64,000 bases of DNA from Caulobacter sp. (GCA_030683005.1 JAUXMY010000037.1:163501-227500), one strand, 5' to 3'. Shown: positions 55,724 to 64,000, counted from the stretch's first letter. A program made the numbers and translations. Notes: generated by a model from the letters alone, not told the origin.

Positions 55724-58638
55724 TGCATCGCCGCCTGAACGGGCCTGCTCTCCGGACGCACAACCAGCATCCAGGCCCTGTCCGGGGTCAGGTAGCGGCG
55801 GGCGGCCGCCTGCAGGTCCTGGGGCGTGATCCGCTCGTAGGCGGCCAGCACGGACCGGGTCGCCGCCAGGCGCCGCGGGTCGGTCTGGGCGCCGGCCAGT
55901 TCCTCCAGCCAGTACGCGTTGGTTTCGCGCGCCTTGATGAGCCGTTCCAGCCTGGGCTTGCGAGCCCGATCCATTTCGTCGTCGGTCGGCGGGCTGTCGC
56001 GAAGGTCGGCGGCGATCTTGTTCACGTCGCGATAGAAGCCGTCGATCAGCGCCGGCGGGATCTCCACCCGCGCCGACAGATAGCCCCAGCCGGTCCAGAC
56101 GTCGCTGGCGTTCCAGGCGACCGACGGCGAGTAGGTCGCGCCCTGATTCTCGCGCAGTTCCTCGGTGAGGCGCAGGTCGATCACGTCTCCGAGCAACGCG
56201 ACGTTCCGGGCCTGTTGAACATCGGCGTAGAAGTCATCGGTACGCCAGGCGATGTAGGCGATGGACTGGTCGTCCCGGCCTTTGTGGGTCAGGATCACGG
56301 GCGCCGAAACCGGTGGCGGGAAGCCGACCGAGCCAGACGGCGCGATGCGCTGATCAGGACGCGGGGGCAGGGCCCCGAAAGTGGCCGCCACAGCCTCGAT
56401 GGCCTTCTCGACAGTTATGTCGCCGACCACGACGACTTCGATCGAGCCAGTCGTCAGTGACTTTGCGAACGCGCTCTCGAGGTCCTCCGGGCGGCCGGCG
56501 ACGATGTCCGCCGCCGTCGGCCAGGTCCAGCGGCGGTCGCCGTTATGCAGCAGACCCGCGAGGTCGCGACTGAACACGCCGTTGTCGGTCGCCTGCCACT
56601 GCTCGGACAGGGTCCCGGCGTAGGTGCGGGCCCGCTGGAAAGCTTCCGGTCGCCATCCCGGTTCGCTGGCGTAGGCAGCCAGAACCTGCATCTGCACCGG
56701 GACATCTTCGGGGCGCGTGTTGCCGGACAGAACGTAGGCGTCATCCTCGATGCCGAAGCGTGCGCTGTAGACGCGCGACGCGAGCACCCGCTCCATATCT
56801 TCGGCGCTGATCCTCGCGAGGCCGCCTTCGACTACGGCCGACCCGGCCCAGTACAGCGACTGCCGGTCACCGGGTTGGGCCAGCAGACCCTCTCCGATCC
56901 GCACCTTCACCAGCACCTGGTCATCCCGGAACTTCGTCGGCTTTACGGTCAGTCGGACGCCGTTTTCGAACCGGACGAAGACCGTATCGAGATCCACGAC
57001 GTCGCGTTGTTCAGCCACCTGGCCGATCGCCCCGAACGTCTGGTAGGGCCAGGTCATCTGCCGCGGGGCGCCTGGCGCGCTCACGGCCAGTTTGCGCGAG
57101 GCTTCGAAGGCCTGGGCCACGGCTCGCTCGCCGCCTTCGATCGGGGTCGGGGTCGCGACGAAGACCAGGGGTCCGCCGCCTGAGAAGGTCGCTTTCAACG
57201 CTTCCGACACGGCCGCCGCCTTCAGGTCCTTCACGACCGCCTCGAACAGGGCCAGATCCTGGGCAGGACTGGTGATCACGTCCCGGTCAGCGAGAGTTCC
57301 CACCAGTTCGTTGGCCAGGGCCGGCGTACGGCGGGTAGCGGCCGCCGCGGCGCGGGTCTTCAGGGCCTGACGGTACTCTTCGATCTCACGGTCGAGCTCA
57401 TCCTGACGCACCCCGAACAGAACAGCGCGGCGTTGCTCCTGCTCGACAGCGGTCAGGGCCTCCTTCCAGGCGGCGGGACGCGCCGTGACGGCCAGCGTGG
57501 TCACGCGGGCGGACTTCACCTGGTTTCCCGAGAAGGCGCCCGCGCTGAGAAAGGGGGCTTCGCCGCCACGCGCAATCGCTTCAAGGCGGCGGTTCAGCAC
57601 CGCGAAGCCAAGCTGCTCGGTCCACTGCTGGCGGCGTTTGGCGATCGAGTCAGGCGACAGGTTCGGGGCTTTCGTCCAGCCGATCTGCAGCGTCGTCGAC
57701 GAGCCGGACTCGACGACGATCATCGTTTCGAGATCACGCTTCGCCACCGGGCCCATCACAGGGTCGGCGCCATCGGGATGCGAGTTCTTCCAGTCACCGA
57801 AGGTGGTCCTGATCCGGCCCTCCATGGCGTCGAGATCGAAATCACCAACGGCGACGAAGGTGGCCCGCTCGGGACGGTAGTAGGCGTTGTAGAAGGCTTC
57901 GAGTTCCGAACGTGGCGCGCTCTTGAGCACCTCGACCGTGCCGATCGGAAGTCGCTCCGGCGGACGCTGGCCCTTGAGGATGAAGCGCAGGCGTGACTTG
58001 AACACCCGCCAGCCGGGGCTGTCGCGGTTGCGCTCTTCCGACAACACCACGCCCCGCTCTCGATCCACTGCACCGGCGTCGATGAGCAGTTCGCTGGCGG
58101 TCTCACGCAGCACCTTGAAGGACAGATCCACGGTGGCGTCGTCGGTCTGGGGCAGATCGAGCTTGTAGATCGTCTCCTGGAAGTCAGTGGAGGCGTTGGT
58201 ATCGGCGCCGAAGGCCAGGCCCTGACGCTCCAGCATCTTCACCATCTCGCCCTCGGGAATGCCCTTCGACCCGTTGAAGGCCATGTGCTCGAGGAAGTGG
58301 GCGAGGCCGAGCTGGTTCTCGGTTTCCATCAGGGAGCCAGCGTCGAAGCGCAGGCGGAAGGAGGCCTGCCCTGGCGGCGTGGCGTTCTTGACCAGTGCAT
58401 AGCGCATGCCGTTCGGCAGCGCGCCGAAGCGAACACTGGGATCGGCCTCGACGTCGGAGGTCGCCTGCGGCCAGGCGTCTGGAGCAAGCGGCGCAGCCGC
58501 CGCAGGGGCCGGGACGACTTTCTCTCCGGCGAACGAGGGCAGGCGGGGAAGATCGGGAAGTCGATCCTTGAAACCCGCGCAGGCGGCGAGGGACAGGACC
58601 ATCACGGCGGCGAGCGCCGGCCGGGTGAAACGGATCAT
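55720..58638 (-). CDS. M16-family zinc metallopeptidase, lipoprotein
   Basis: A 972-residue peptidase of the pitrilysin/M16 family. The inverted zinc motif HFLEH is at residues 114-118 (LGLAHFLEHMAFNGSKGIPE), with the distal glutamate in the RERGVVLSEE block. A second, inactive M16 half follows, as usual in long forms. The N-terminus contains a lipobox (LSLAACAG, C20), so the enzyme is membrane-anchored. Such proteins degrade peptides in the envelope. ATG at 58638. Coupled with the downstream helical protein gene. Confidence 0.92.
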   Translation of the reverse strand: MIRFTRPALAAVMVLSLAACAGFKDRLPDLPRLPSFAGEKVVPAPAAAAPLAPDAWPQATSDVEADPSVRFGALPNGMRYALVKNATPPGQASFRLRFDAGSLMETENQLGLAHFLEHMAFNGSKGIPEGEMVKMLERQGLAFGADTNASTDFQETIYKLDLPQTDDATVDLSFKVLRETASELLIDAGAVDRERGVVLSEERNRDSPGWRVFKSRLRFILKGQRPPERLPIGTVEVLKSAPRSELEAFYNAYYRPERATFVAVGDFDLDAMEGRIRTTFGDWKNSHPDGADPVMGPVAKRDLETMIVVESGSSTTLQIGWTKAPNLSPDSIAKRRQQWTEQLGFAVLNRRLEAIARGGEAPFLSAGAFSGNQVKSARVTTLAVTARPAAWKEALTAVEQEQRRAVLFGVRQDELDREIEEYRQALKTRAAAAATRRTPALANELVGTLADRDVITSPAQDLALFEAVVKDLKAAAVSEALKATFSGGGPLVFVATPTPIEGGERAVAQAFEASRKLAVSAPGAPRQMTWPYQTFGAIGQVAEQRDVVDLDTVFVRFENGVRLTVKPTKFRDDQVLVKVRIGEGLLAQPGDRQSLYWAGSAVVEGGLARISAEDMERVLASRVYSARFGIEDDAYVLSGNTRPEDVPVQMQVLAAYASEPGWRPEAFQRARTYAGTLSEQWQATDNGVFSRDLAGLLHNGDRRWTWPTAADIVAGRPEDLESAFAKSLTTGSIEVVVVGDITVEKAIEAVAATFGALPPRPDQRIAPSGSVGFPPPVSAPVILTHKGRDDQSIAYIAWRTDDFYADVQQARNVALLGDVIDLRLTEELRENQGATYSPSVAWNASDVWTGWGYLSARVEIPPALIDGFYRDVNKIAADLRDSPPTDDEMDRARKPRLERLIKARETNAYWLEELAGAQTDPRRLAATRSVLAAYERITPQDLQAAARRYLTPDRAWMLVVRPESRPVQAAMQ

Positions 58639-58866
58639 GTGGAGATGGGTCTCGCAAACTCTTCAAGAGCGTTGAGCGTCACATTCGCCGGGCCCCGTGG
58701 CGAAGGCAAGGCCGCTATTTGGGCGCGGCCGAAACGGACCACTCGAGCGGAGTCCCCACGTTGTCACGGCCATGGCGCGCTGGTAGCGTTCATCATTGGG
58801 GTGAAACGGTCCCCCGGACAGGCCTCGCCCCAAGCACCGTCTGAGTTTCCATGTTTGGAGGCGCGG

Positions 58867-60168
58867 ATGGACTCAACGCCACCGGCGGCGCTCGCGAGAC
58901 CGTCCCTGCGAGACCTTCTCCTCACTTCGCTCAGGATTGGCTGCCTGGGCTTCGGTGGTCCAGCCGGGCAGATCGCGTTGATGCACCGCCTGTTCGTCAA
59001 TGAGAAGCGGTGGATCGATGAGGCCCGCTACCTCCATGCGCTCGGCTTTTGTACCCTGTTGCCCGGCCCGGAGGCCCAGCAGCTGGCCACGTATGTCGGA
59101 TGGAGCCTGAGGGGCGTCGCTGGCGGGCTGATCGCTGGCCTGATGTTCGTTCTTCCCGGTGCGGTCGTCATCCTGGCGCTATCCTGGCTTTACGCGGCGC
59201 ATGGCGAGGCGCCGCTGGTCGCTGCGGCGCTGACGGGGGTCAAGGCCGCCGTTCTCGCCCTGGTGGTGGAGGCGCTCGCGCGAGTGGGCAGGCGGGTTCT
59301 CAAGGGGCGCGCTGACCTGCTGATCGCCGCTGGGGCTTTCGCTGCACTGGCCCTGTTCGGCGTCCCCTTCCCGTTGGTGATTCTGGCGGCGGCGATCCTG
59401 GGCCTGACGCGCCGACCGGGAAGCGTAGGGGCCGACACCGGTTCTGTCGCTGCAAGGCCGCGGAAGCGGGACCTCGCTATCACCGTAGCGATCTGGACCG
59501 TTATCTGGCTGGCCCCCCTGGCCGCGTCCGCGGCCATCCTGGGGCGCGGGCATTGGTTGACGCAGGTGGGGGGTGTTTTCGCCACGCTGGCCGTAACCAG
59601 CTTCGGCGGGGCCTACGCGCTGCTCGCCTGGCTGCAGCAGCAGGCGGTCGAGACCCACGGCTGGCTTGAGGCCCGGCAGATGGTCGACGGGCTGGGACTG
59701 GCGGAGACAACCCCGGGGCCGCTGGTTCTGGTCAACCAGTTCGTGGGCTTCATGGCTGGCTGGGGGCGGGGCGGCAGCCCGGGCTGGGCGGTTGCCGGAG
59801 CCGGGATGGCGCTGTGGCAGACGTTTGCGCCAAGTTTTCTGTTCATCTTCGCGGGCGCGCCCTATTCGGAACTCCTGCGCAGCAGCCGGGCGGCGCGAGG
59901 CGTACTGGCGGCGGTCATGGCGGCTGTGCTGGGCGTCATCGCCAGTCTGGCGCTGTGGTTCGCGATCCATGTGCTTTTCGCCCGGGTCGGGTCGCTGGCG
60001 ACGCCATGGGGATCCCGGTTGACGCTGCCGGACCTGACGTCCTTCGACGCGCTGACAGCCATACTTGCTGTCGCGGCGGGCGTCTTCCTGATGCGGTTCA
60101 GGGCAAACGTGGTGCTGGTCATCGTCGCCTGCGCCGCGTGCGGCCTCGCCCGCGGTCTGCTGACCTAG
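58867..60168 (+). CDS. chrA: Chromate transporter, long (two-domain) form
   Basis: A 433-residue CHR-family transporter with about ten membrane segments in two homologous halves. The signatures are LGFGGPAGQIALMHRLF in the first half and TSFGGAYALLAWLQQQAV in the second. FCTLLPGPEAQQLATYVGW and LAETTPGPLVLVNQFVGFMA are the matching second blocks. It exports chromate; sulfate exchange is also proposed. GGAGG upstream fixes ATG 58867. The stop overlaps hfaD by four bases. Confidence 0.93.
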   Translation: MDSTPPAALARPSLRDLLLTSLRIGCLGFGGPAGQIALMHRLFVNEKRWIDEARYLHALGFCTLLPGPEAQQLATYVGWSLRGVAGGLIAGLMFVLPGAVVILALSWLYAAHGEAPLVAAALTGVKAAVLALVVEALARVGRRVLKGRADLLIAAGAFAALALFGVPFPLVILAAAILGLTRRPGSVGADTGSVAARPRKRDLAITVAIWTVIWLAPLAASAAILGRGHWLTQVGGVFATLAVTSFGGAYALLAWLQQQAVETHGWLEARQMVDGLGLAETTPGPLVLVNQFVGFMAGWGRGGSPGWAVAGAGMALWQTFAPSFLFIFAGAPYSELLRSSRAARGVLAAVMAAVLGVIASLALWFAIHVLFARVGSLATPWGSRLTLPDLTSFDALTAILAVAAGVFLMRFRANVVLVIVACAACGLARGLLT

Positions 60169-61412
60169 TTGCCCGGTCGGGTGACGTAGAAGCTGGCGTT
60201 GTTGCCGATCGCCGTCGAGGTGCTGTTGATCAGACGCCCGGCGCCGTTCACCGACGTCGCGGAGGTCGCTCCCACGTCCGCGCTGTTGGTCTGGGCGTTG
60301 CCGACGCTCATCGATCCCGTGCAGCTGGAGCAGCTGTAGGCGGTGGCGTCGTTGCCGACCGCTGTGGCGCGGCTGTAGCCGTCATAGCCTTCCTGGCCCG
60401 AGAAGCTGGCGATCGCCTCGACGCCGCCGCCTGTATTGAGCTGGATGTTGTCCAGAACGACCGCCTCGCCCGTGTTGCCGGCCAGGGTGGAGTTGCCGAC
60501 GGCGTAGGCCGTTGCGTAGCCGGCCCCGAACTGCCAGGCGCTCCCCTCGGCCTGGGCCCGGACGTAGGCCTCATTGTACTGGTTGGCGGCCACGTCCAGC
60601 AGGGGGCCCTCATTCACCGCGCCGACAATGTTGCCGCCGGCCGTGGCGCTGGTGGAGGCGGTCTGGGCGTTGCCGTAGGCGGTGAACTGGCTGGCCTGCA
60701 CGAGGTCGCCGGTGTTGCTCTGGCTCACCGCGATGCGGGCGGCGGAGCTTTCCGTGCCGACCAGGCCGACGTTGTTGCCGGCGGCGACGCCTGACACATC
60801 TGCGGTCCCCGACACGTACTGAACGACCGCGCCGCCGTCGGCCAGGACGTGCGCTGCGCTGGTCTGGTTGACGCGCACGCCGGCGGCTCCATTCGTCAGG
60901 CCGAGGGAGGCGGTGTTCGACATCGCCGTCGTGGCGACGCCCAGGTCGCCCGCGGAGGCCGTCTCGGCCTCCACATAACCTTGCGCGGTCACATCCGGCG
61001 AGAAGGTCGCGATCTGGGACAGCACGCCGGTCATCGTCGACTGGGTGACCGAGGCGTCGGCGCTGTTGCCCGTTGCGCTGGTGTTGATCTGGGAGGCTTC
61101 GCCCATGCCGTCTGACACGTTGACGGTCGTGACCGCCCGGGCCGAGGCGGCCATGGTCTGGTTCGAGGTGATGGCCATGTCGACGCCCTCGGCGCCGGCC
61201 AGCATGCTGTTGCCGGTCGCGGTGGTCTCCGCGCTGACGCCCTCCTCGACCTCGACCACGTTCAGGGTCTGGCTCGAGAAGATGTCTCCCAGCTGTATCT
61301 GGTTGTTGAGAACGGTGGCGTCCTGGGCGTGGCTAGTACCGGCCGCGCAGACCACCAGCATCGGGATCACGGCGATCGCTCCAGCGAGACGGCTCTTCGC
61401 GGGTCGAGGCAT
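60165..61412 (-). CDS. hfaD: Holdfast anchor protein HfaD
   Basis: A 415-residue exported protein with signal MPRPAKSRLAGAIAVIPMLV ending near AAGTSHAQ. The mature part has repeated segments ending in A-x-G-N (ATGNSM, ATGNSA, AAGNNV, AYGNAQ, AVGNST, AVGNDA, SVGNAQ, AIGNNA) with many Val, Thr, Ser and Gln; it is likely to form a beta-rich solenoid. The C-terminal STAIGNNASFYV is shared with HfaA. HfaD is known in Caulobacter as a holdfast anchor. Its start lies inside hfaB, an 80-base overlap. Assignment rests on order, size and motif. Confidence 0.85.
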   Translation of the reverse strand: MPRPAKSRLAGAIAVIPMLVVCAAGTSHAQDATVLNNQIQLGDIFSSQTLNVVEVEEGVSAETTATGNSMLAGAEGVDMAITSNQTMAASARAVTTVNVSDGMGEASQINTSATGNSADASVTQSTMTGVLSQIATFSPDVTAQGYVEAETASAGDLGVATTAMSNTASLGLTNGAAGVRVNQTSAAHVLADGGAVVQYVSGTADVSGVAAGNNVGLVGTESSAARIAVSQSNTGDLVQASQFTAYGNAQTASTSATAGGNIVGAVNEGPLLDVAANQYNEAYVRAQAEGSAWQFGAGYATAYAVGNSTLAGNTGEAVVLDNIQLNTGGGVEAIASFSGQEGYDGYSRATAVGNDATAYSCSSCTGSMSVGNAQTNSADVGATSATSVNGAGRLINSTSTAIGNNASFYVTRPGN

Positions 61413-62346
61413 TGTTGGTCCCCAGGTTGTTGTACGCGGGTGTAAAGCCGCCGGTGACGCCGAACGTGCCGCCGCCCAGCGGGTCGCTGGTCAGGCAGGA
61501 TTGCGGGCCCGGCATGCCGTAAAGGTTGGCGGACATTTCCACGACCGCCCGCTCCACCAGAGCGCGTACGCCCAGCTGAAGGGGCTCCAGCGCACCGGAA
61601 CCGGCCGAGATGTCGAAGACGTTGCCGTTCAGGAAGTCGAACAGGCCGATGCCGATCTCGCGGCCGACGATCTGCTTCTGGTAGGAGATGACATCGACCA
61701 CCTCGAGCGTGCGACTGTTCACCAGCCGCAGGTCCATGGCGATGTTCATCACGAACACGCGGTTGCGGAAGCTGCCCTTCAGGCCATCGGAGGCGGTGTC
61801 GCCGCCCGCGGCGTCCATGCCGGTCGAACGGATGTTGTAGTTCAGCTCGGTTATGCCGCCCACGACGTGGAAGTCGGACCCCGGCATCTGGCCCGAGTAG
61901 ATCTTGCGCGGCTCGGACGGGCCTTCCGCGGTGGGCGTGGGCCCGTCGCCGATGAGCTTGTTGTTCGTGTACTTCAGCTCCAGCTCGGTCACCGAGGTGT
62001 CGAACCGCTCGACCATGGGCATGCCGGCCTTGGCGAAGGCGCTCATAGCCATCAGCGAGGCGCCCTGGGTCAGCTTGCGACCTGAGCCGTCCGCCTCTTC
62101 CTTGCCGGTGTAGTCGCCGATGCGGCCGATCGCGATCCGCGGAGCCCGCAGATTATACTGACGCGCGTACTGGCCGATGCAGACCAGGGCCAGGGAATAG
62201 GGGGTGGGGTTTGAGGTGACCGGCGCTGTGCCGATGGGCTTGGCGTACAGTCCGCTTGGGCCGGCGACCGGAGTCGCGCAGGCCGACAGGGCGAGTGCGC
62301 AGGCGGAAAGGGCGGCGCCGGCCTTGGTCCCGGACAGGATCGTCAT
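61333..62346 (-). CDS. hfaB: Holdfast anchor transport protein HfaB (CsgG-like lipoprotein)
   Basis: A 337-residue protein with a lipobox (ALALSAC) in its N-terminus, like CsgG, the curli secretion channel. The blocks GLYAKPIGTAPVTSN, RIAIGRIGDYTGKEEADGS and TRMSF-like ALVERAVVEMSANLY fit CsgG/HfaB. HfaB is needed to place HfaA and HfaD on the outer membrane of Caulobacter. Start ATG 62346 overlaps the hfaA stop by one base. Its last 26 residues, from about 312, overlap the hfaD start and may be lineage-specific. Confidence 0.92.
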   Translation of the reverse strand: MTILSGTKAGAALSACALALSACATPVAGPSGLYAKPIGTAPVTSNPTPYSLALVCIGQYARQYNLRAPRIAIGRIGDYTGKEEADGSGRKLTQGASLMAMSAFAKAGMPMVERFDTSVTELELKYTNNKLIGDGPTPTAEGPSEPRKIYSGQMPGSDFHVVGGITELNYNIRSTGMDAAGGDTASDGLKGSFRNRVFVMNIAMDLRLVNSRTLEVVDVISYQKQIVGREIGIGLFDFLNGNVFDISAGSGALEPLQLGVRALVERAVVEMSANLYGMPGPQSCLTSDPLGGGTFGVTGGFTPAYNNLGTNNASTREEPSRWSDRRDPDAGGLRGRY

Positions 62347-62774
62347 CAGTTGCCCCCGACGCCGCCGCTTGAGCTCGAGCCCGCGGTGACGTTGCCGTTG
62401 TTGGTCTGGCTGGAATTGACGATGACCGTGTTCCAGCTGCCCTGGGTCACGACCACGAGGTTGTTGCCGATCGCCGTCGATGATCCGCCCAGCGCGCCGA
62501 CGCCCGACATGCTGCCCGAGACGCCGCCGCCACCGGCGCGGGCGAAGACACTCTGATCCTCCCCCGTCTGGATCACACCGTCGACGATCAGACGATTGCC
62601 GTTTGCGTCACGGCCGCCGAAGTCGGTAAGGCGGTTCTCCTGCCCGGAGGCCCGACCGTATCCGGCGTTCATCGCGGCGGAGCTGGTGGTCATCGTCTGC
62701 GCTTGGACGGCAGGCGTCAGGGCCAGGGCTGCGACAAGGGCGACGGCGGTCGTTCTGAGAAGGGTCGCGACCAT
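62346..62774 (-). CDS. hfaA: Holdfast anchor protein HfaA
   Basis: A 142-residue exported protein with signal MVATLLRTTAVALVAALALT ending AVQA. The mature part has NAGYGRASGQENRLTDF near its start and a Ser/Asn/Gly-rich end that includes STAIGNN and NTVIVNSSQTNNGNVTAG. Small, beta-prone, curli-like composition matches HfaA, a holdfast attachment protein. ATG 62774 follows GGAG. First gene of hfaABD, and a sigma-54 promoter lies just upstream. Confidence 0.9.
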   Translation of the reverse strand: MVATLLRTTAVALVAALALTPAVQAQTMTTSSAAMNAGYGRASGQENRLTDFGGRDANGNRLIVDGVIQTGEDQSVFARAGGGGVSGSMSGVGALGGSSTAIGNNLVVVTQGSWNTVIVNSSQTNNGNVTAGSSSSGGVGGN

Positions 62775-62814
62775 GGCGGAACTCCATACGGACAAACTGG
62801 CTCGCCTGGCGGCA

Positions 62815-62831
62815 GGCAACGGCCGTGCCAA
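62815..62831 (-). promoter_or_regulatory. Sigma-54 promoter of hfaABD
   Basis: On the minus strand the sequence reads TTGGCACG-GCCG-TTGCC. This matches the sigma-54 consensus YTGGCACGrNNNTTGCW at all but the last base, with the required ten bases between GG and GC. The -12 element lies about 41 bases before the hfaA start, giving a leader near 30 bases. The activator site is not identified; a TTAACC half-site for CtrA or similar lies upstream near 62875. Confidence 0.75.
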
Positions 62832-63073
62832 AACAGGACATTGAGCATCCTGACGCTGAACCTCTCGCAATTTGGTTAAGGAATGACGGCTTCGGCGGGC
62901 CCGGCTCTTCGGTCGGGGCGGCCCTCGGGGAGGGCGATTCTGTCGACTTCTCCCGCATGACGGGCAGACCCTGCGGGGTGGAGTCAACGATGACGTGACC
63001 CGCCGCGCATTGATTCCCGGCGCGTATTGCGAGACGCTTCCGCAAAAGAGGATAAGTGAGGGAGGAAGAGAGC

Positions 63074-63502
63074 GTGCTCGTTTCACAGATCCTGAAAGGC
63101 AAGGGCGATCTTGTGTTCACGGCCGGCCCCGGCGAGACCGTCGGCGCGGTGGCGGCTCTGCTTCATTCACGCAAGGTCGGGGCGATGATCGTCGTGGAAG
63201 GCGAAAGCGTCGTCGGCATCGTCTCCGAACGGGATATCGTCAGAATGGTCGCGGAGAACGGCGCGGGCGCGCTGGGCAAACCTGTAAGCATCTGCATGAC
63301 CCGCGACGTCGTCTTCGCCACGCCTGATGAAACCGTCGACTCGCTGCTCTCGCGCATGACTGATCGACGGATTCGGCATTTGCCGGTGCTGAGGGACGGG
63401 CGGCTCGCCGGAATCGTTTCGATCGGTGACCTGGTGAAGCACAAGATCGACGAGGTCGAGGCCGAGGCCAACGGACTGAAAGCCTATATCGCCGCAGGCT
63501 GA
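63074..63502 (+). CDS. Tandem CBS-domain protein
   Basis: A 142-residue protein made of two CBS domains (Bateman module), about residues 10-65 and 75-130. Signature elements are VGIVSERDIVRMV in the first and ATPDETVDSLLSRMTDRRI, HLPVLRDGRLAGIVSIGDLV in the second. Such stand-alone proteins bind adenine nucleotides and are common stress or redox modulators. The GTG at 63074 follows GGAGGA at 63061; an earlier GTG at 63056 gives six extra residues. Convergent with, and overlapping by 19 bases, the Rrf2 gene. Confidence 0.88.
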   Translation: MLVSQILKGKGDLVFTAGPGETVGAVAALLHSRKVGAMIVVEGESVVGIVSERDIVRMVAENGAGALGKPVSICMTRDVVFATPDETVDSLLSRMTDRRIRHLPVLRDGRLAGIVSIGDLVKHKIDEVEAEANGLKAYIAAG

Positions 63503-63942
63503 ATTGGTCTCTCAGGCGGAACCTCGGCAGCGCCCGCGCGGGCCGCATCAGCCAAGCTGTACCTGTCGAGCACATCTGAAGTGGCATCCCTGGCCCTGAG
63601 AAGCGCCTCGCGAAGGGAGCAGGTGGCCAGATCCGGGCAATCATCACACTTCCGGAACGCCGTGCGACTCACGCAGGGCGCGAGGGCCAGCGGTCCGTCG
63701 ATTACACGAATGACTTCCGCGAAGGTGATGGAGTCGGCCGGCCGCGCAAGCGCATAGCCCCCAAACTTGCCCCGGCGACTGCGGACCAGGCCGCGCCGCG
63801 ACATCTCGAGAAGGATGGCCTCGAGGAACTTGCGCGGCGCGTCGGCCGCCACCGACAGATCCGAGGCGGTCATCTGCGATCCGTCCTTGCGCGCCAGCTC
63901 GACGAGCGCACGCAGTGCATAGCGGGCCTTGTGCGACAGCAT
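63484..63942 (-). CDS. Rrf2-family transcriptional regulator
   Basis: A 152-residue Rrf2-family regulator. The winged helix is MLSHKARYALRALVELARKD through KFGGYALARPADSITF. Four cysteines (C90, C99, C102, C108 in PCVSRTAFRKCDDCPDLATC) form a cluster like that in IscR, RirA and NsrR, so it may carry an Fe-S cluster. Its target genes are unknown; the CBS-domain neighbour is a candidate. I chose the ATG at 63942 because it begins the family's M-LSHKARYAL block. Confidence 0.88.
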   Translation of the reverse strand: MLSHKARYALRALVELARKDGSQMTASDLSVAADAPRKFLEAILLEMSRRGLVRSRRGKFGGYALARPADSITFAEVIRVIDGPLALAPCVSRTAFRKCDDCPDLATCSLREALLRARDATSDVLDRYSLADAARAGAAEVPPERPIQPAAI

Positions 63943-64000
63943 CCTTGCTCGCGCCTCCTTCCCGGCGTCATCGCAGGGCGGGGAGGGGGCGCGCAAGGCT

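Overview
The window is a high-GC alphaproteobacterial chromosome segment, almost certainly from the Caulobacterales (a Caulobacter- or Phenylobacterium-like organism). Evidence: a holdfast-anchor operon (hfaA-hfaB-hfaD), a canonical alphaproteobacterial S4, the zeta-type F1-ATPase inhibitor, PurS/PurQ/PurL as separate proteins, and several families of palindromic intergenic repeats. Genes are dense, with many 1-4 base overlaps. I see no prophage, insertion sequence, CRISPR array or rRNA.

Layout. 1-5.2 kb: the end of a TrmJ-like RNA methyltransferase, a tandem DUF1254/DUF1214 pair, and the glutathione-dependent formaldehyde pathway (frmA, frmB). 5.4-16 kb: an FAD oxidoreductase, rpsD, several exported hydrolases (S41, beta-lactamase-like, M28), lipoproteins, and the grxD / AKR-like / bolA iron-sulfur group. 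16-23.7 kb: purine synthesis (purL, purQ, purS, purC, purB), with a cyclophilin, a tiny Q/N-rich protein, the zeta ATPase inhibitor and a DNA glycosylase interspersed. 23.7-28 kb: three tandem Spinster-like MFS transporters. 28-35 kb: GST, msrPQ periplasmic methionine-sulfoxide repair, a toxin-antitoxin pair with a perfect palindromic operator, radC, map, a methyltransferase, sfsA and a CinA N-domain protein. 35-48.6 kb: tRNA-Leu(TAA), a TorF-family porin, queF, cysE, a saccharopine-dehydrogenase/DUF4166 fusion, phoH with an unusual terminator-bearing leader, a gamma carbonic anhydrase, a crotonase and an RhlE-like helicase. 48.8-60.2 kb: small unknown genes, a GMC oxidoreductase, an aldo/keto reductase, a PAS protein beside a Cys/Pro-rich exported protein, an M16 protease and a chromate transporter. 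60.2-64 kb: hfaABD behind a near-consensus sigma-54 promoter, then a CBS protein and an Rrf2 regulator.

How the genes work together: frmA/frmB oxidise formaldehyde to formate; msrP/msrQ repair envelope proteins using electrons from the membrane; PurS, PurQ and PurL form the FGAM synthase complex, with PurC and PurB acting later in the pathway; HfaB (a CsgG-like outer-membrane lipoprotein) is expected to export or anchor HfaA and HfaD, which hold the adhesive holdfast on the cell pole.

Most interesting for follow-up: the sigma-54 promoter and the shared repeat module in hfaA/hfaD; the structured leader with an intrinsic terminator just ahead of phoH; an aldo/keto-reductase homologue without its catalytic tetrad between bolA and grxD; the Cys/Pro-rich exported protein with an HfaA-like VIVNSS motif; and the four families of intergenic inverted repeats. 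I found no clear, wholly new multigene system. Calls rest on sequence reading alone, without database searches.
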